Counted from the first letter of the stretch, positions 33,776 to 43,227 are shown. The stretch is 64,000 bases of DNA from Prevotella sp. oral taxon 376 (GCF_003043945.1 NZ_PYXG01000001.1:868001-932000); one strand, 5' to 3'. Made by a program: numbers and translations. The notes: generated from the letters alone by a model not told the origin.

Positions 33776-34204
33776 TTATCGCTTGCCATAGCAGAGCTTC
33801 AGGATGTCGTCGGATTCCAGGGTGCCTTCAATGTAGATGAGAGCACCGCTTTGGTCGGTCTCGTTGGCGAAGAGTATATACCGGTTGATGCCTTTTTGCG
33901 ACGACGGCATCTGATAATAGCCGCTCGTGATGCGGCCCTCAGCTACCACTTCCCGTATCTTCCGGGCCTTCTTGCGGTCGGCTTTCAGGTATTCGGAGAC
34001 CTCGCCCGACAGTCTTTTATAGGTCAGCGCCTTGTACACCCGCAACCTGTAACCCTTGAGCTCGGCATCGTTGAGCACCACCAGCTTGCACCCCTTGGAC
34101 CTGCCGAAGCGCTCGAAGGCCTGGCCTATCTGAAGATCCTTCTGGGCAAACGACGGCATCGTCCACCACAGGAATAATGTCGCGATGGTCATGACAGTCT
34201 TCAT
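33776..34204 (-). CDS. small exported protein of an ECF sigma operon
   Basis: A 142-residue periplasmic protein with a signal peptide (MKTVMTIATLFLWWTMPSFAQ) and a basic, beta/alpha mature part (GQAFERFGRSKGCKLVVL, then KALTYKRLSGEVSEYLKADRKKARKIREVVAEGR). It resembles a small Bacteroidetes family (DUF6108-like), a tentative match. Its ATG lies 1 bp after the anti-sigma stop, so the two are coupled. The function is unknown. Confidence 0.7.
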   Translation of the reverse strand: MKTVMTIATLFLWWTMPSFAQKDLQIGQAFERFGRSKGCKLVVLNDAELKGYRLRVYKALTYKRLSGEVSEYLKADRKKARKIREVVAEGRITSGYYQMPSSQKGINRYILFANETDQSGALIYIEGTLESDDILKLCYGKR

Positions 34205-34205
34205 T

Positions 34206-34664
34206 CTATTCCTCACTTTTGTTTCCTCCCATTTGTAAGAGTGCCCCAAAGTCCTCCTCCTTGTCGCTTCCTACGAGAGTGAGGGCGGCCAGAGCTTCTT
34301 GTTCTATGATTTCCTGATTGGTGGTCTTTTTGCCTTCGATGATGGCGTAGTCGGCGTTCCTGCCCTGAAAGTGTACTACCGCCCCTATGAGAAGGACTGC
34401 CGCGGCGGCCACGGAAACTGCTGCCGCAAGTCGTCGACGCAGCCTGCGAGATGTCTTTGTGCGGGCATCCTGCCCTGCCGGCTTGTTTCCCTGGTTTTCT
34501 CGCTCAACCGCTTCCCACCTGAAGAGTGCCCTCAAAGGCTTCCACTCGGCAGGAACTACGGTATCATCCCTGCCCAGCAACTCTCTCAGTTGACGCTCCT
34601 CGGCAGTCGTGGTCGTGCCGTCGAGATAACGGTCTATCAGTTTCTGGACATCTTCTTTTCTCAT
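34206..34664 (-). CDS. anti-sigma factor
   Basis: A 152-residue single-pass membrane protein: cytoplasmic residues 1-75 (MRKEDVQKLIDRYLDGTTTTAEERQLRELLG), a membrane helix near 80-98 (AAAVSVAAAAVLLIGAVVHF) and a periplasmic tail. The small N-terminal domain right behind an ECF sigma gene is the normal anti-sigma layout. The start at 34664 overlaps the sigma stop (ATGA at 34661-34664); the longer frame from 34955 is only a shadow of the sigma gene. Confidence 0.82.
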   Translation of the reverse strand: MRKEDVQKLIDRYLDGTTTTAEERQLRELLGRDDTVVPAEWKPLRALFRWEAVERENQGNKPAGQDARTKTSRRLRRRLAAAVSVAAAAVLLIGAVVHFQGRNADYAIIEGKKTTNQEIIEQEALAALTLVGSDKEEDFGALLQMGGNKSEE

Positions 34665-35164
34665 CTTTGCTTCCTTTCTTTCGTGATTCTGATGAATTCT
34701 GCCTGTATACGCTTTCTGGCACGGGAAAGATTTTGCCGTAAGGCATCGGCCGAACATCCGCAGATTTGCATGATTTCTCCGCTTTCGAGACCCTCGATTT
34801 CCTTCATTCGAAATATCTGCCGTTGCAGTGGAGGCAGCCTGTCTACAATCGAGGTGATGATTTCCAATTCGTCCCTGACCTCTGTCCCCTCCTCGCTGGC
34901 TACCCTCTCCTGTCGCTGGCGCGGTTGTTCGAGCTCGTGCTGCCGGTGTCGCCAATGGTCGAGGGCGATGCCGCGAAGCGTCTTCAACGCCAAGGCCTCT
35001 ACATTCGGATGGTCGTCCAGACGGTCGCGTATCGTCCAGAGCCGGAGAAAAGTCTCCTGCACGAGGTCCTCGGCATCGGCATCCCCGCTTCTGAAACTCA
35101 TGGCTTTCCGAAGCAGCTGCTCTCGCAGGCTCACGACCTGATGGCTAAATCGTTCTACATTCAT
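34661..35164 (-). CDS. ECF-type RNA polymerase sigma factor
   Basis: A 167-residue sigma-70 family factor. Region 2 is about 5-75 (LREQLLRKAMSFRSGDADAEDLVQETFLRLWTI, then NVEALALKTLRGIALDHWR) and region 4 about 110-160 (LPPLQRQIFRMKEIEGLESGEIMQICGCSADALRQNLSRAR). It is followed by its anti-sigma gene and two exported proteins, suggesting control of an envelope function. Confidence 0.92.
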   Translation of the reverse strand: MNVERFSHQVVSLREQLLRKAMSFRSGDADAEDLVQETFLRLWTIRDRLDDHPNVEALALKTLRGIALDHWRHRQHELEQPRQRQERVASEEGTEVRDELEIITSIVDRLPPLQRQIFRMKEIEGLESGEIMQICGCSADALRQNLSRARKRIQAEFIRITKERKQR

Positions 35165-35258
35165 CGTTGTTCATAGGGTAAACGGCCAAGAGACGGAAAT
35201 GTGACATCCGTTTCCCGCTTTTTTGAAAGCTCTGTGCAGGAAAGGTTCCCATCGCCGC

Positions 35259-36125
35259 CTACAGGTTTCCCAGGTACACCTTTCGGATGCTTTCACCGCG
35301 GGCGATGTCGCGGGCGTCAAACAGCGTCTTCCCGGGTGTTGGCAGGGTGTTGCGCATCTTGTACTGCGGAAAGAAGCGACTGAAGTGGAGTGGGCAGTCT
35401 CCAAGCTTGTTTTCGACGAGCCACCGGCACATTCCGCGTACTAATTCCATGTCGTCGTTGACCCCAGGAATCAGCAGATTGGTAATCTCAAGATGGACCC
35501 CTGCTCCATGAAGGCTAAGCAGCGTGTCGAGGACAGGTTGCAGCCGGGCCCCGCACACCTTTCGGTAGATGTCATCGGAAAAGGCTTTCAGATCGATGTT
35601 TGCCGCGTCGATATAGGGAATGAGTTTGTCTAAAGGATCGGGGTTGATGAATCCCGCCGAGACAAGGATGTTCCATAAGCCTTTCTCGTGGGCCAATGTG
35701 GCGGTGTCATAGGTGTACTCATACCATGTAAGCGGTTCGGTATAGGTATAGGCAATGCCGGGAGTATGGTGCTTGAGAGCAAGGTCGACGGCCTGTTCGG
35801 GCGTCAGTTCGTAACAGTCCGTCTTGCCTGGGTGGGCTTGTGAGATATCGTGGTTCTGGCAGTTCAGGCATTGGAGGTTGCACCCCGTGCAGGCCAGCGA
35901 GAGACATTTCGTGCCCGGATGGAATTCAGCGAGCGGCTTCTTTTCCACCGGGTCGACGGCGACAGCGCACGGATGGGCATACACCTCCGAAACGAGCGTG
36001 CCTTCGAGATTGCGCCGACTGCCGCACCGGCCCCGCTCTCCCTCGGCCAGCAGACAACCGTGAGGACAGAGCGTGCAGCGTAAGCGGCCATCGCCGTATT
36101 TATGATAATAAAGACATTCCTTCAT
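35259..36125 (-). CDS. amrS: AmmeMemoRadiSam system radical SAM enzyme
   Basis: A 288-residue radical SAM protein. The N-terminus holds four cysteines in two CxxC-like groups (CTLCPHGCLLAEGERGRC), then the radical SAM cluster motif CNLQCLNC (C-x3-C-x2-C) in CTGCNLQCLNCQNH. Further parts are typical: TYTEPLTWYEYTYDTA and NIDLKAFSDDIYRKV. It always travels with Memo and AMMECR1 partners, here fused in the upstream gene 2 bp away. The reaction of the system is not known; a modification of RNA, protein or a small molecule has been suggested from the partner types. Confidence 0.93.
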   Translation of the reverse strand: MKECLYYHKYGDGRLRCTLCPHGCLLAEGERGRCGSRRNLEGTLVSEVYAHPCAVAVDPVEKKPLAEFHPGTKCLSLACTGCNLQCLNCQNHDISQAHPGKTDCYELTPEQAVDLALKHHTPGIAYTYTEPLTWYEYTYDTATLAHEKGLWNILVSAGFINPDPLDKLIPYIDAANIDLKAFSDDIYRKVCGARLQPVLDTLLSLHGAGVHLEITNLLIPGVNDDMELVRGMCRWLVENKLGDCPLHFSRFFPQYKMRNTLPTPGKTLFDARDIARGESIRKVYLGNL

Positions 36126-36127
36126 CG

Positions 36128-37615
36128 TCAGAACACGATGGCCTCGTAGACATAGAGTTCCGCGGTCTTCCAGCCCTCCCAGCCCAGCCCGGCCTTGTCG
36201 TGGCTGCAGTGGCTTACGAATTCCTCTTTGGTCCAGTTCACTTCCTCTGCCACTTGCGGGAGATAGGTTCCCGAGCGGTGGCCTTTACGGATATAGATGC
36301 CATGCTTGCCCAGCGTGAACTCGTTGAGGTCGTAGATGCGCCGCATCGGGGTGAGCACGGAGATTTCGATATCCAGTTTCGGAAGCTCCTGCCGGCTGAC
36401 TTTCGGGAACCTTGGGTCTTCGAATGCGGCGGCCTTAGCCATCTTTTCAACGATCTTGAAGAGAGGGTAATCTTCGCCGAAATGCCCGATGCAGCCACGC
36501 AGTCGGCCGTGTTCGTGGAGTGAGACGAAGGCCCCGCACCGCTGACGGAGCGTCTCGCTCAGGCTGTCGGGTTGGTATCGCCTACCTGTGAAGATCGTGA
36601 GGATGCTTTCGCGGGCTATCTTTTTGAGTTCGGCCTTATCTGCGTCGGTGAGCCGGAAGCTCTTCTCACGGCTGAAGGCGAAGGAGTGGTAGCCCACGAC
36701 CCCATGTTTTCCGCCATATGGAGAGTCGCCTGAATTGCGATATTCCAGGTGCCGGATGCGGATGTCCTCGTCGCCTTCGGTCATCATCAGGAGCGTCGTG
36801 ATGGCGGCTTCGCCACAGGCACTGGTGGCGAGGGAGTCGATGCCCATCCGCTCGTTGGCCGCAAGTCGGCTGATGAAAGCTTGTGTCTTGCCCGTGAGGA
36901 TGGCCTCGGCAGTAAGTCCGTCCACCCTCTTTGCGTCCTGATAAGACGGGTAGTGGGAGAAATCACTGCTGATGACAAATAGGTTTTTGGCATTCAGATA
37001 AGGTTTCAGAGCCTTGGCTATCTGCTGTAGCCGCTCGTAGTTTTGGGTGGCGACGATAATAGGTACGATTGGCGGTACCTGTTTCAAGTGATACTGGAGA
37101 AAAGGTAGTTGTACCTCCAGGCAGTGCTCCTGCCGATGGGCCCGTTCATCGAAGCAGAAAGTCTGGCTGTCCTCTATGAGGTGGGCGCACAGTGCCGTGT
37201 CCACCTTCAGGTTTCCTAAAGGCGTGGCATAATAGTCGTAGCCGCTTGCCACGGAGGCTTTGTCGAGATAGATATGGTGGCTCGGGCCCAGTAGGAAGAT
37301 GTGTTCATAGTCGGCATCGGGGGCTATCTGCGCGAAGGCTGATGCTGCTACGCCTGCAGAAAAGACATAGCCCGCGTGAGGCACAATGACGGCCTGTATC
37401 GTACGAGAACCTTTCACGGCCGCATACTTACCGAAGTAAGCCTGTAAATCCTTGCGGAGTTGTGCGGCATTAACTTCATAGAACTGTCCTGCGACAGCTG
37501 CTTTCCTGATTTTTGCATCCATTTTTCCAACCGTTAAAATGAGTAGCACGACGAGCACGGAAAGCCTCGTCTGCCGATACCCAATTACTTTTTCTATCGT
37601 TGAGAATACCTTCAT
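36128..37615 (-). CDS. AmmeMemoRadiSam proteins B and A fused (Memo-AMMECR1)
   Basis: A 495-residue protein. Residues about 55-320 form the Memo domain (AVAGQFYEVNAAQLRKDL..., VPHAGYVFSAGVAASAF, FLLGPSHH, SDFSHYPSYQDAK), with His and Asp ligands as in LigB-like dioxygenases. Residues about 335-495 form the AMMECR1 domain (CGAFVSLHEHGRLRGCIGHFG). The N-terminus has a hydrophobic stretch (LSVLVVLLILTV, residues 18-29) before MDAKIRKAAVAG, so either it is membrane-anchored or the real start is 37522 (464 residues), as in normal cytoplasmic homologs. A -7 box at 37638-37645 fits the 37615 start. Confidence 0.88.
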   Translation of the reverse strand: MKVFSTIEKVIGYRQTRLSVLVVLLILTVGKMDAKIRKAAVAGQFYEVNAAQLRKDLQAYFGKYAAVKGSRTIQAVIVPHAGYVFSAGVAASAFAQIAPDADYEHIFLLGPSHHIYLDKASVASGYDYYATPLGNLKVDTALCAHLIEDSQTFCFDERAHRQEHCLEVQLPFLQYHLKQVPPIVPIIVATQNYERLQQIAKALKPYLNAKNLFVISSDFSHYPSYQDAKRVDGLTAEAILTGKTQAFISRLAANERMGIDSLATSACGEAAITTLLMMTEGDEDIRIRHLEYRNSGDSPYGGKHGVVGYHSFAFSREKSFRLTDADKAELKKIARESILTIFTGRRYQPDSLSETLRQRCGAFVSLHEHGRLRGCIGHFGEDYPLFKIVEKMAKAAAFEDPRFPKVSRQELPKLDIEISVLTPMRRIYDLNEFTLGKHGIYIRKGHRSGTYLPQVAEEVNWTKEEFVSHCSHDKAGLGWEGWKTAELYVYEAIVF

Positions 37616-37637
37616 TGCATGAAATGAACATTCAAGG

Positions 37638-37645
37638 CAAAGATA
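37638..37645 (-). promoter_or_regulatory. -7 box of the AmmeMemoRadiSam operon
   Basis: Minus-strand TATCTTTG, 22 bp before the ATG at 37615, with an ATTG-like -33 at about 37666-37669 (20 bp spacer). Confidence 0.5.
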
Positions 37646-37806
37646 GAAAAAAATCCGCAATACAACAATAGTTGGCAAAAAGGTTTGTCAACGAGTTCCT
37701 TTTAGAGTGCAGTCTGTCGACACTGCCAGGGTTTGAGAAGACCTGCCGAGTGCGGCGAAAACAATCTTTTCCCCTGCATGGAGGGGTCTCCGTTCTCTTC
37801 GGAGCC

Positions 37807-38901
37807 CTATTTCACAACCTTGTCTTCCAGTTTCCATCCCATGATATGGGATATCTGCGGGATGAGCTTCATGGCTATCTTCTGTTGTCCTTGCGTGTTC
37901 GGATGCCAATCGGCACCGAGGTCAGCGGGGTTGTTGATGACTTCCAGCATCGGTTCGGCTATGTAGACATGCTTGTCGGGCGCCATCCTGCGAGCCAAAT
38001 CCTTGAAGGCAGTCTGTAGATAAGCACCTGCCGAATAGGGCAGGATGCACAGTATGGGGATATCCCCATAGGCCTTTCGCAGGTTTTGGATGAACTTCTG
38101 ATAGTTGCCGCAATACTGGTCTACAGTGGGGGTGTTGTTTTTTGAGAAGTCGTTGGTGCCCAACTGGATGCACACCAATTGCGGCTTGTAGGCCTGGAAA
38201 TCATAGCGGAGGGTGTCGAAGTCGTCGAAGATGTGCCCTTGCCGTTCAAGCATGGTATACTGTGAGGTCTGCTTCTTGTCGCCGTAATTGCGCACCATGC
38301 CCATCCCGGAGTGGGCAATGGCAGCATAGTCGGCATCGAAGTATCGGGCTATCAGGCAGGCATAGGAGTGGTTGAAGTCTTCGGTCTCGTAAGTGAATCT
38401 CACTTTTGGTCCGGCAGCCTCCGTGCCGTAGCCGCAGGTATAGCTGTCGCCGTAGAACTCTATGAAGCGTTTCCGGGGAGCCACCTTTTCTAACTTGCCG
38501 CCTTTGACGAGGTAGAAGCCATGGACGGTGGTACATCCACCGCTGCCTTCGGTTACCCTCTGCAAACACAGGCGGTGGGGCTGGTCGGTCAGATTGTCGG
38601 CCAGCACGATGAGGTGTGGTTTCTGTCCCTCGATGGTGATGCGACGAATCAGCAGTCCGTCGATATAGAGGTTATGATAGGTCTTCTTCGTATCGCTCAC
38701 CTCGATGGCAATGCTGCCGCCCGTGAAGTCGGTTTGCAGATAGGTGCCTGTCCAGTCGTATCTCACGCTGCCGTCGCCCAAGACGAGCGTCCGACCCGTA
38801 TAGGATACGCCTTGTTGCAGCCGTCTGGAATAGTCAATCTGGGCGGTGGACATCTGAAAGGTCGCCATGAGCATGATTAGGAATGCAAGTATTCTTTTCA
38901 T
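37807..38901 (-). CDS. secreted SGNH esterase with CE2-like layout
   Basis: A 364-residue exported enzyme. After a signal peptide (about 1-20, ending STAQ) comes a beta-sandwich (about 25-135, GVSYTGRTLVLGDGSVRYDWTGT..., IAIEVSDTKK), then a GDSL/SGNH domain with the nucleophile motif GDSYTCGYG (about residues 151-159), GTND and the Asp-His pair in ADWHPNTQGQ. The order sandwich-then-SGNH matches carbohydrate esterase family 2, which removes acetyl groups from polysaccharides. A promoter lies at 38933-38964. No other polysaccharide gene is adjacent. Confidence 0.88.
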   Translation of the reverse strand: MKRILAFLIMLMATFQMSTAQIDYSRRLQQGVSYTGRTLVLGDGSVRYDWTGTYLQTDFTGGSIAIEVSDTKKTYHNLYIDGLLIRRITIEGQKPHLIVLADNLTDQPHRLCLQRVTEGSGGCTTVHGFYLVKGGKLEKVAPRKRFIEFYGDSYTCGYGTEAAGPKVRFTYETEDFNHSYACLIARYFDADYAAIAHSGMGMVRNYGDKKQTSQYTMLERQGHIFDDFDTLRYDFQAYKPQLVCIQLGTNDFSKNNTPTVDQYCGNYQKFIQNLRKAYGDIPILCILPYSAGAYLQTAFKDLARRMAPDKHVYIAEPMLEVINNPADLGADWHPNTQGQQKIAMKLIPQISHIMGWKLEDKVVK

Positions 38902-38932
38902 ATGGTTGTTTTTTGGTTTTTAGATGATGGTG

Positions 38933-38964
38933 CAAAATTAGTGTTTTTTCATGAGATATTCAAA
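38933..38964 (-). promoter_or_regulatory. promoter of the CE2-like esterase gene
   Basis: Minus-strand -7 box TAATTTTG (38933-38940) and TTTG (38961-38964), 20 bp apart, about 30 bp upstream of the ATG. Confidence 0.65.
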
Positions 38965-39137
38965 TCCGAAATTGATTTTCATGAAAATAAAAGCGCGGGG
39001 GAGCTACTGCTCGGACCGTATGGGAAATCAGGTGAAACCAACTCTTGCATGACGAACCTATAAATTTAGTAAAATCTTTACACGCAGTTACAAAATAAAT
39101 TCCTATATTTGCGAAAAAAGGATGGAGGACACGAATT

Positions 39138-39482
39138 ATGATGGATGTACTGAAAGACACCTTGCACGACGAGGATTATTCCTTGGTGGTGTTGCATGAA
39201 GGGAACATCTCGACTTTCAAGGGACGCGGAGTCCGTACCTTATATAATATATTAGATGATGAGCCGGAGTTGCTGCACGGTGCCAAACTTGCCGACAAAG
39301 CTATCGGAAGGACGGCTGCCAAGGCAATGGTAGAAGGCGGAGTAGTGGAGGTTTATGCCGACTTGATTAGCGAGCAGGCCTACGATATGCTCCACGATGC
39401 CGGCGTCAAGGTTACCTATGAGAAACGGGTGGATCATCCCACTTTTCTCCGCATCTGGGAGAAGATGGGCGAGGTAGTCTGA
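39138..39482 (+). CDS. DUF1893 family protein
   Basis: A 114-residue cytoplasmic protein of the DUF1893 family, which has no known function. It shows the deaminase-like pattern of the family: SLVVLHEGNISTFKGRGVRTLYNIL, then LADKAIGRTAAKAMVEGGVVEVYADLIS and a conserved C-terminal KRVDHPT. It lacks membrane segments. A -7-like TATATTTG is at 39104-39111 and a strong terminator follows, so it is a single-gene unit. Confidence 0.88.
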   Translation: MMDVLKDTLHDEDYSLVVLHEGNISTFKGRGVRTLYNILDDEPELLHGAKLADKAIGRTAAKAMVEGGVVEVYADLISEQAYDMLHDAGVKVTYEKRVDHPTFLRIWEKMGEVV

Positions 39483-39488
39483 AAAAGG

Positions 39489-39535
39489 GAAAGAGGAACC
39501 AAGGTCAAAACACATGCCCCCTTGGTTCCTCTTTC
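39489..39535 (+). terminator. terminator after DUF1893, possibly bidirectional
   Basis: A perfect 16 bp stem, GAAAGAGGAACCAAGG (39489-39504) and CCTTGGTTCCTCTTTC (39520-39535), then TCGTTTTATG on the plus strand. It also lies about 50 bp after the convergent phosphate transporter stop. Confidence 0.9.
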
Positions 39536-39584
39536 TCGTTTTATGTCTCTTAGTTCAGATTCCGGGCCTGAATGTGAAGGCATT

Positions 39585-41303
39585 TTAAGCCCCTACTTGC
39601 TTGATGCCCAGGCGAGCTTCGACGACATTAACCACATAGTCGCCCAGTTTTTCACACTCTTGCACGATATCCATGTATATGGTGCCCACAGCGTAGGTGT
39701 AGAGATGGTTGTCGACATCATTGATATTCTGGTTGCGCAACTGGTTGCGATAGTTGTTGATTTCGTTCTCGATATTGAACGAACGGTTCGGATCGTAGCC
39801 TGTTTTCTGACCTTTCATCATCAGGTTCATCTGGGTTAGAGCCTCGTCGGTCAGTTCCATCATTTGGTGGAGTCGTTCATACTGCTGTTCGGTGAAGTCC
39901 TCTTTCTCATTCATTTTGCGGTTGAGGGTCCGGGCGATGTTGTAGCAGCTGTCGCCGATAGACTCGATCTCGCTGATCTCCCGCAGCATGGCACGAATCT
40001 TACCCTTGGTGTCGTCGCTCAGGTGAGCGTCGGAAACCTGGTCGAGATATTTGGCAATCTCTATCTCCATGTTGTCGGAGATGGTCTCATATTTCTCTAT
40101 TCTCGTGAATATCTTCACAAAATTTTCCGGCTTCTTCTCATTTAAAAGCTCGAGAACCATGCCGAACATGCGCTGGATACGCTCCGAGAAACTCTGTATT
40201 TCTTTCTGAGCCTCGTAGACGCTGAGCTCCGGCGTCTTCATGAGGCCACCCTGAATGAAGCGCAGACGGAATTCTTCCTCGTCCTGATTTGCCTTTGGCC
40301 TGATGATCCAGCACACCAGTTTCTCAAGTTGGGGGATAAACCAGATGAGGATGGCGGTATTCACCACATTGAAGCAGGTATGGAAAGCGGCCAGCACGAT
40401 GGGCAGTCTGACGGCCATCTCGGTGGCCGAGAGCGAGACCGGGCTTTCTGGGTCATATCCCGCGAGGTTGCAGACGAAGTTGAGGAATGGATAGAACAGA
40501 CACATGACCCATATCACGCCGAAGACATTGAAGACCAGATGGGCGAGGGCGGCGCGCCTTGCCTGCGTGTTGGCTCCTAACGCCGCGAGGTTCGCGGTGG
40601 CAGTTGTACCGATGTTCTCACCCATTACGAGCGCGACGCCCATATATATCGGGAGCACTCCGGTGGAGCAGAGCAGGATGGTGATGGCCATGACGGCTGC
40701 CGAACTTTGTACGATGCAAGTGATGACGGTGCCGATGGCGAGGAAAATCAGGATGGTCCAATGGCTGTTCACATTGAACGAAGAGAAGAACTCGATGGCG
40801 CCAGGGTTATGAGCTAAGTCCAGATCCTTGCCAGCCGTGCTCAGCAAGACGAGGGAGAAGAAGAGGAAGGCGATGCCGAAGAGAAAGTCTCCGATATAGC
40901 GCCGTTTCTTGCTATAAATGAGCATGATGCCGACGAAGAAAGCCGGAAAGACCACCATCGTGAGGTCCACATTATATCCCAGCGACATAATCCAGGCCGT
41001 GAGCGTGGTACCGATGTTGGCACCCATGATGACCGAGATGGCCTGAGCCAGGGTGAGCAGGCCGGCATTGACGAACGAGACAGTCATGACGGTGGTGGCC
41101 GAAGACGACTGCACGGCGCAGGTGATGAAGGTTCCGGTAAGCATGCCGGTAAACCGGTTGGTGGTCATGGCGCCCAGAATGTGGCGCAGCTGCGAGCCTG
41201 CCATCTTCTGGAGTGCTTCGCTCATTACTTTCATGCCATAGATAAGCAGTGCAAGAGAACCGAAGATCTTGCTGAAAATAAGGATGTATTCGCCTGTTGT
41301 CAT
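39585..41303 (-). CDS. Na+/phosphate cotransporter family protein with PhoU-like tail
   Basis: A 572-residue inner-membrane protein. The first 350 residues hold two inverted copies of the Na/Pi-cotransporter repeat (GTFITCAVQSSSATTVMTVSFVNAG, TVITCIVQSSAAVMAITILLCSTG) with the QSS motifs that line the transport path. The C-terminal 200 residues form a helical PhoU-like domain. It would import phosphate driven by sodium. The start MTTGEYILIFSKIFGSLALLIYG is at 41303; the longer frame from 41408 is not supported, as a minus-strand -7 box (TATCTTTG, 41383-41390) lies in it. Confidence 0.9.
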   Translation of the reverse strand: MTTGEYILIFSKIFGSLALLIYGMKVMSEALQKMAGSQLRHILGAMTTNRFTGMLTGTFITCAVQSSSATTVMTVSFVNAGLLTLAQAISVIMGANIGTTLTAWIMSLGYNVDLTMVVFPAFFVGIMLIYSKKRRYIGDFLFGIAFLFFSLVLLSTAGKDLDLAHNPGAIEFFSSFNVNSHWTILIFLAIGTVITCIVQSSAAVMAITILLCSTGVLPIYMGVALVMGENIGTTATANLAALGANTQARRAALAHLVFNVFGVIWVMCLFYPFLNFVCNLAGYDPESPVSLSATEMAVRLPIVLAAFHTCFNVVNTAILIWFIPQLEKLVCWIIRPKANQDEEEFRLRFIQGGLMKTPELSVYEAQKEIQSFSERIQRMFGMVLELLNEKKPENFVKIFTRIEKYETISDNMEIEIAKYLDQVSDAHLSDDTKGKIRAMLREISEIESIGDSCYNIARTLNRKMNEKEDFTEQQYERLHQMMELTDEALTQMNLMMKGQKTGYDPNRSFNIENEINNYRNQLRNQNINDVDNHLYTYAVGTIYMDIVQECEKLGDYVVNVVEARLGIKQVGA

Positions 41304-41382
41304 AGGATAATGTTTTCTCTTTCCGTTAGGGAGACGGCTTCGCCAAGCATCGTCTTTCTTTCCGGACGTTTTATTTCTGTTG

Positions 41383-41390
41383 CAAAGATA
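41383..41390 (-). promoter_or_regulatory. -7 box of the Na/Pi cotransporter gene
   Basis: Minus-strand TATCTTTG about 80 bp before the ATG at 41303. No clear -33 box. Confidence 0.45.
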
Positions 41391-41568
41391 ATAAAAAAAA
41401 GTTCCCATGTGGCTTCTTCCATGAATTTATTTTAGAAAAAAATGGTCGTAGCGGGAAGTGTTCTGTGCTTTATGGGAAGGGAAGAAGTTTAATTTAGCTT
41501 AATTGTTATTCTTCTGTCGATAAATATGATTATCTTTACCGACAAATCTAAAAACTACGGAATAGAAT

Positions 41569-43227
41569 ATGGAACGACTCACTATCAGGTGTAAGAACAA
41601 CAATCAGATGATTGAGGTCGAACGGGGGAGCAGGCTCGATGAAGTCTACAGGAAACTGGGGCTGCAGATGCGCTACGGGCCTATTGCTGCCAAAGTGAAC
41701 AACTCGACGGAAGGCATGCACTACTCTCTCTACCACTGCAAGGATGTGGAGTTTCTCGACATGTATAATGCTTCGGCCTCACGGGTTTATACCCGCACAT
41801 TGTTTCTGGTATGCTGCAAGGCCATACACGACCTCTACCCGGGTTCTAAGGTGCTGATAGACATCCCGGTTTCGAAGGGATATTATGTGAGCGTGAAGTG
41901 TTGTCCGGAACTTACCGGAGAGGATGTAGCCCGCATCAAGGCACGCATGCGGCAGATTATCGAGGCCAAGATGCCCATTCGCCGCTTTGAAGTGCCTACG
42001 GAAGATGCTGTCGACATGTTCCGCCGCAAGGGCGACGAGGCCAAGGTAAAGTTGTTGGAGAGCAGCGGAAGGCTCTACACCGTCTATTATCAGCTCGACG
42101 ATTTCGTGGACTATTTCTATGGCACGCTGCTCACGGATACCGGCGGCCTCTATCTCTTCGACCTCGAGAAGTATATCGACGGGATGCTTCTCCGCATTCC
42201 GGCAGTGGAAGACCCCTCGAGGCTAAGTCCGAAGCCGCGTCAGGAAAAAATGTTCAGCATCTTTAAGGAGCATCACAATCTGCAGCATCTCCTCGGCCTC
42301 CGTACTGTGGGCGACTTCAACGAAGCCGTCAAGAACGGTCATGCCACCGAGATGATCAATGTCAGCGAGGCCCTCCAGGAGAAGCTGATTTCGCGTATCG
42401 CCGACGAGATCAAGGCGCGTCAGACCATTCAGCTTGTGTTGCTGGCGGGGCCGTCTTCTTCGGGAAAGACCACTACCTGCAAGCGGTTGAGCATCCAATT
42501 GCTAGCCAATGGGATAAGGCCCCTCCAGATATCTCTTGACGATTACTTCATCAATCGGGAGCTTACGCCCAAGGATGAGAACGGAGAATACGACTATGAG
42601 AGCCTCTATGCCCTCAACATCCCGCTCATCAACGAGCAGTTTAAGGCCCTTTTTCGGGGAGAGGAAGTTGTCCTTCCGAAGTATAATTTCCAGTCGGGCA
42701 GGAGCGAGAAGGGCGACAAACGACTGAAGATGGATGACAATAATGTGCTCGTGGTGGAGGGAATTCACGCCCTGAACCCCGAGCTTACGGCGCAGATTCC
42801 CGAGGAACAGAAGTATAGAGTGTATGTCTCGGCACTGACAACCATCCTCCTCGACGACCATAACTATATCCCTACGACCGACAACCGACTCCTTCGGCGC
42901 ATTGTCCGAGATAATAAGTATCGCGGCGTTACGGCTCAGGAAACCATCCGCCGCTGGCCCTCGGTGCGGGCGGGAGAGGAAAAATGGATATTCCCTTATC
43001 AGGAGAATGCCGACGCGATGTTCAACAGTGCGATGCTCTATGAACTTTCCGTGCTCAAGCAGCAGGCCGAACCGCTGCTCGAACAGGTGCCTGAGAACTG
43101 TGAGGAGTTCGGTGAAGCTCATCGCTTGCTCAAGTTCCTGCGCTACTTCCGGGATATCCCGTATCGCCAGCTTCCGCCTACGAGCCTGCTCCGGGAATTC
43201 CTTGGAGGCAGCTCTTTCAAGTATTGA
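41569..43227 (+). CDS. nucleoside (uridine) kinase with TGS and tRNA-synthetase-like domains
   Basis: A 552-residue cytoplasmic protein of a type common in Bacteroidetes. It starts with a TGS-like domain (1-65), then a threonyl-tRNA synthetase second-domain-like part (about 70-230), and ends with a uridine kinase/phosphoribulokinase domain: P-loop GPSSSGKTTT (about 292-301), SLDDYFINRE and VLVVEGIHALNPEL. The kinase half probably phosphorylates uridine or another nucleoside; the role of the N-terminal half is unknown. It is followed by the repeat array C. Confidence 0.88.
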   Translation: MERLTIRCKNNNQMIEVERGSRLDEVYRKLGLQMRYGPIAAKVNNSTEGMHYSLYHCKDVEFLDMYNASASRVYTRTLFLVCCKAIHDLYPGSKVLIDIPVSKGYYVSVKCCPELTGEDVARIKARMRQIIEAKMPIRRFEVPTEDAVDMFRRKGDEAKVKLLESSGRLYTVYYQLDDFVDYFYGTLLTDTGGLYLFDLEKYIDGMLLRIPAVEDPSRLSPKPRQEKMFSIFKEHHNLQHLLGLRTVGDFNEAVKNGHATEMINVSEALQEKLISRIADEIKARQTIQLVLLAGPSSSGKTTTCKRLSIQLLANGIRPLQISLDDYFINRELTPKDENGEYDYESLYALNIPLINEQFKALFRGEEVVLPKYNFQSGRSEKGDKRLKMDDNNVLVVEGIHALNPELTAQIPEEQKYRVYVSALTTILLDDHNYIPTTDNRLLRRIVRDNKYRGVTAQETIRRWPSVRAGEEKWIFPYQENADAMFNSAMLYELSVLKQQAEPLLEQVPENCEEFGEAHRLLKFLRYFRDIPYRQLPPTSLLREFLGGSSFKY

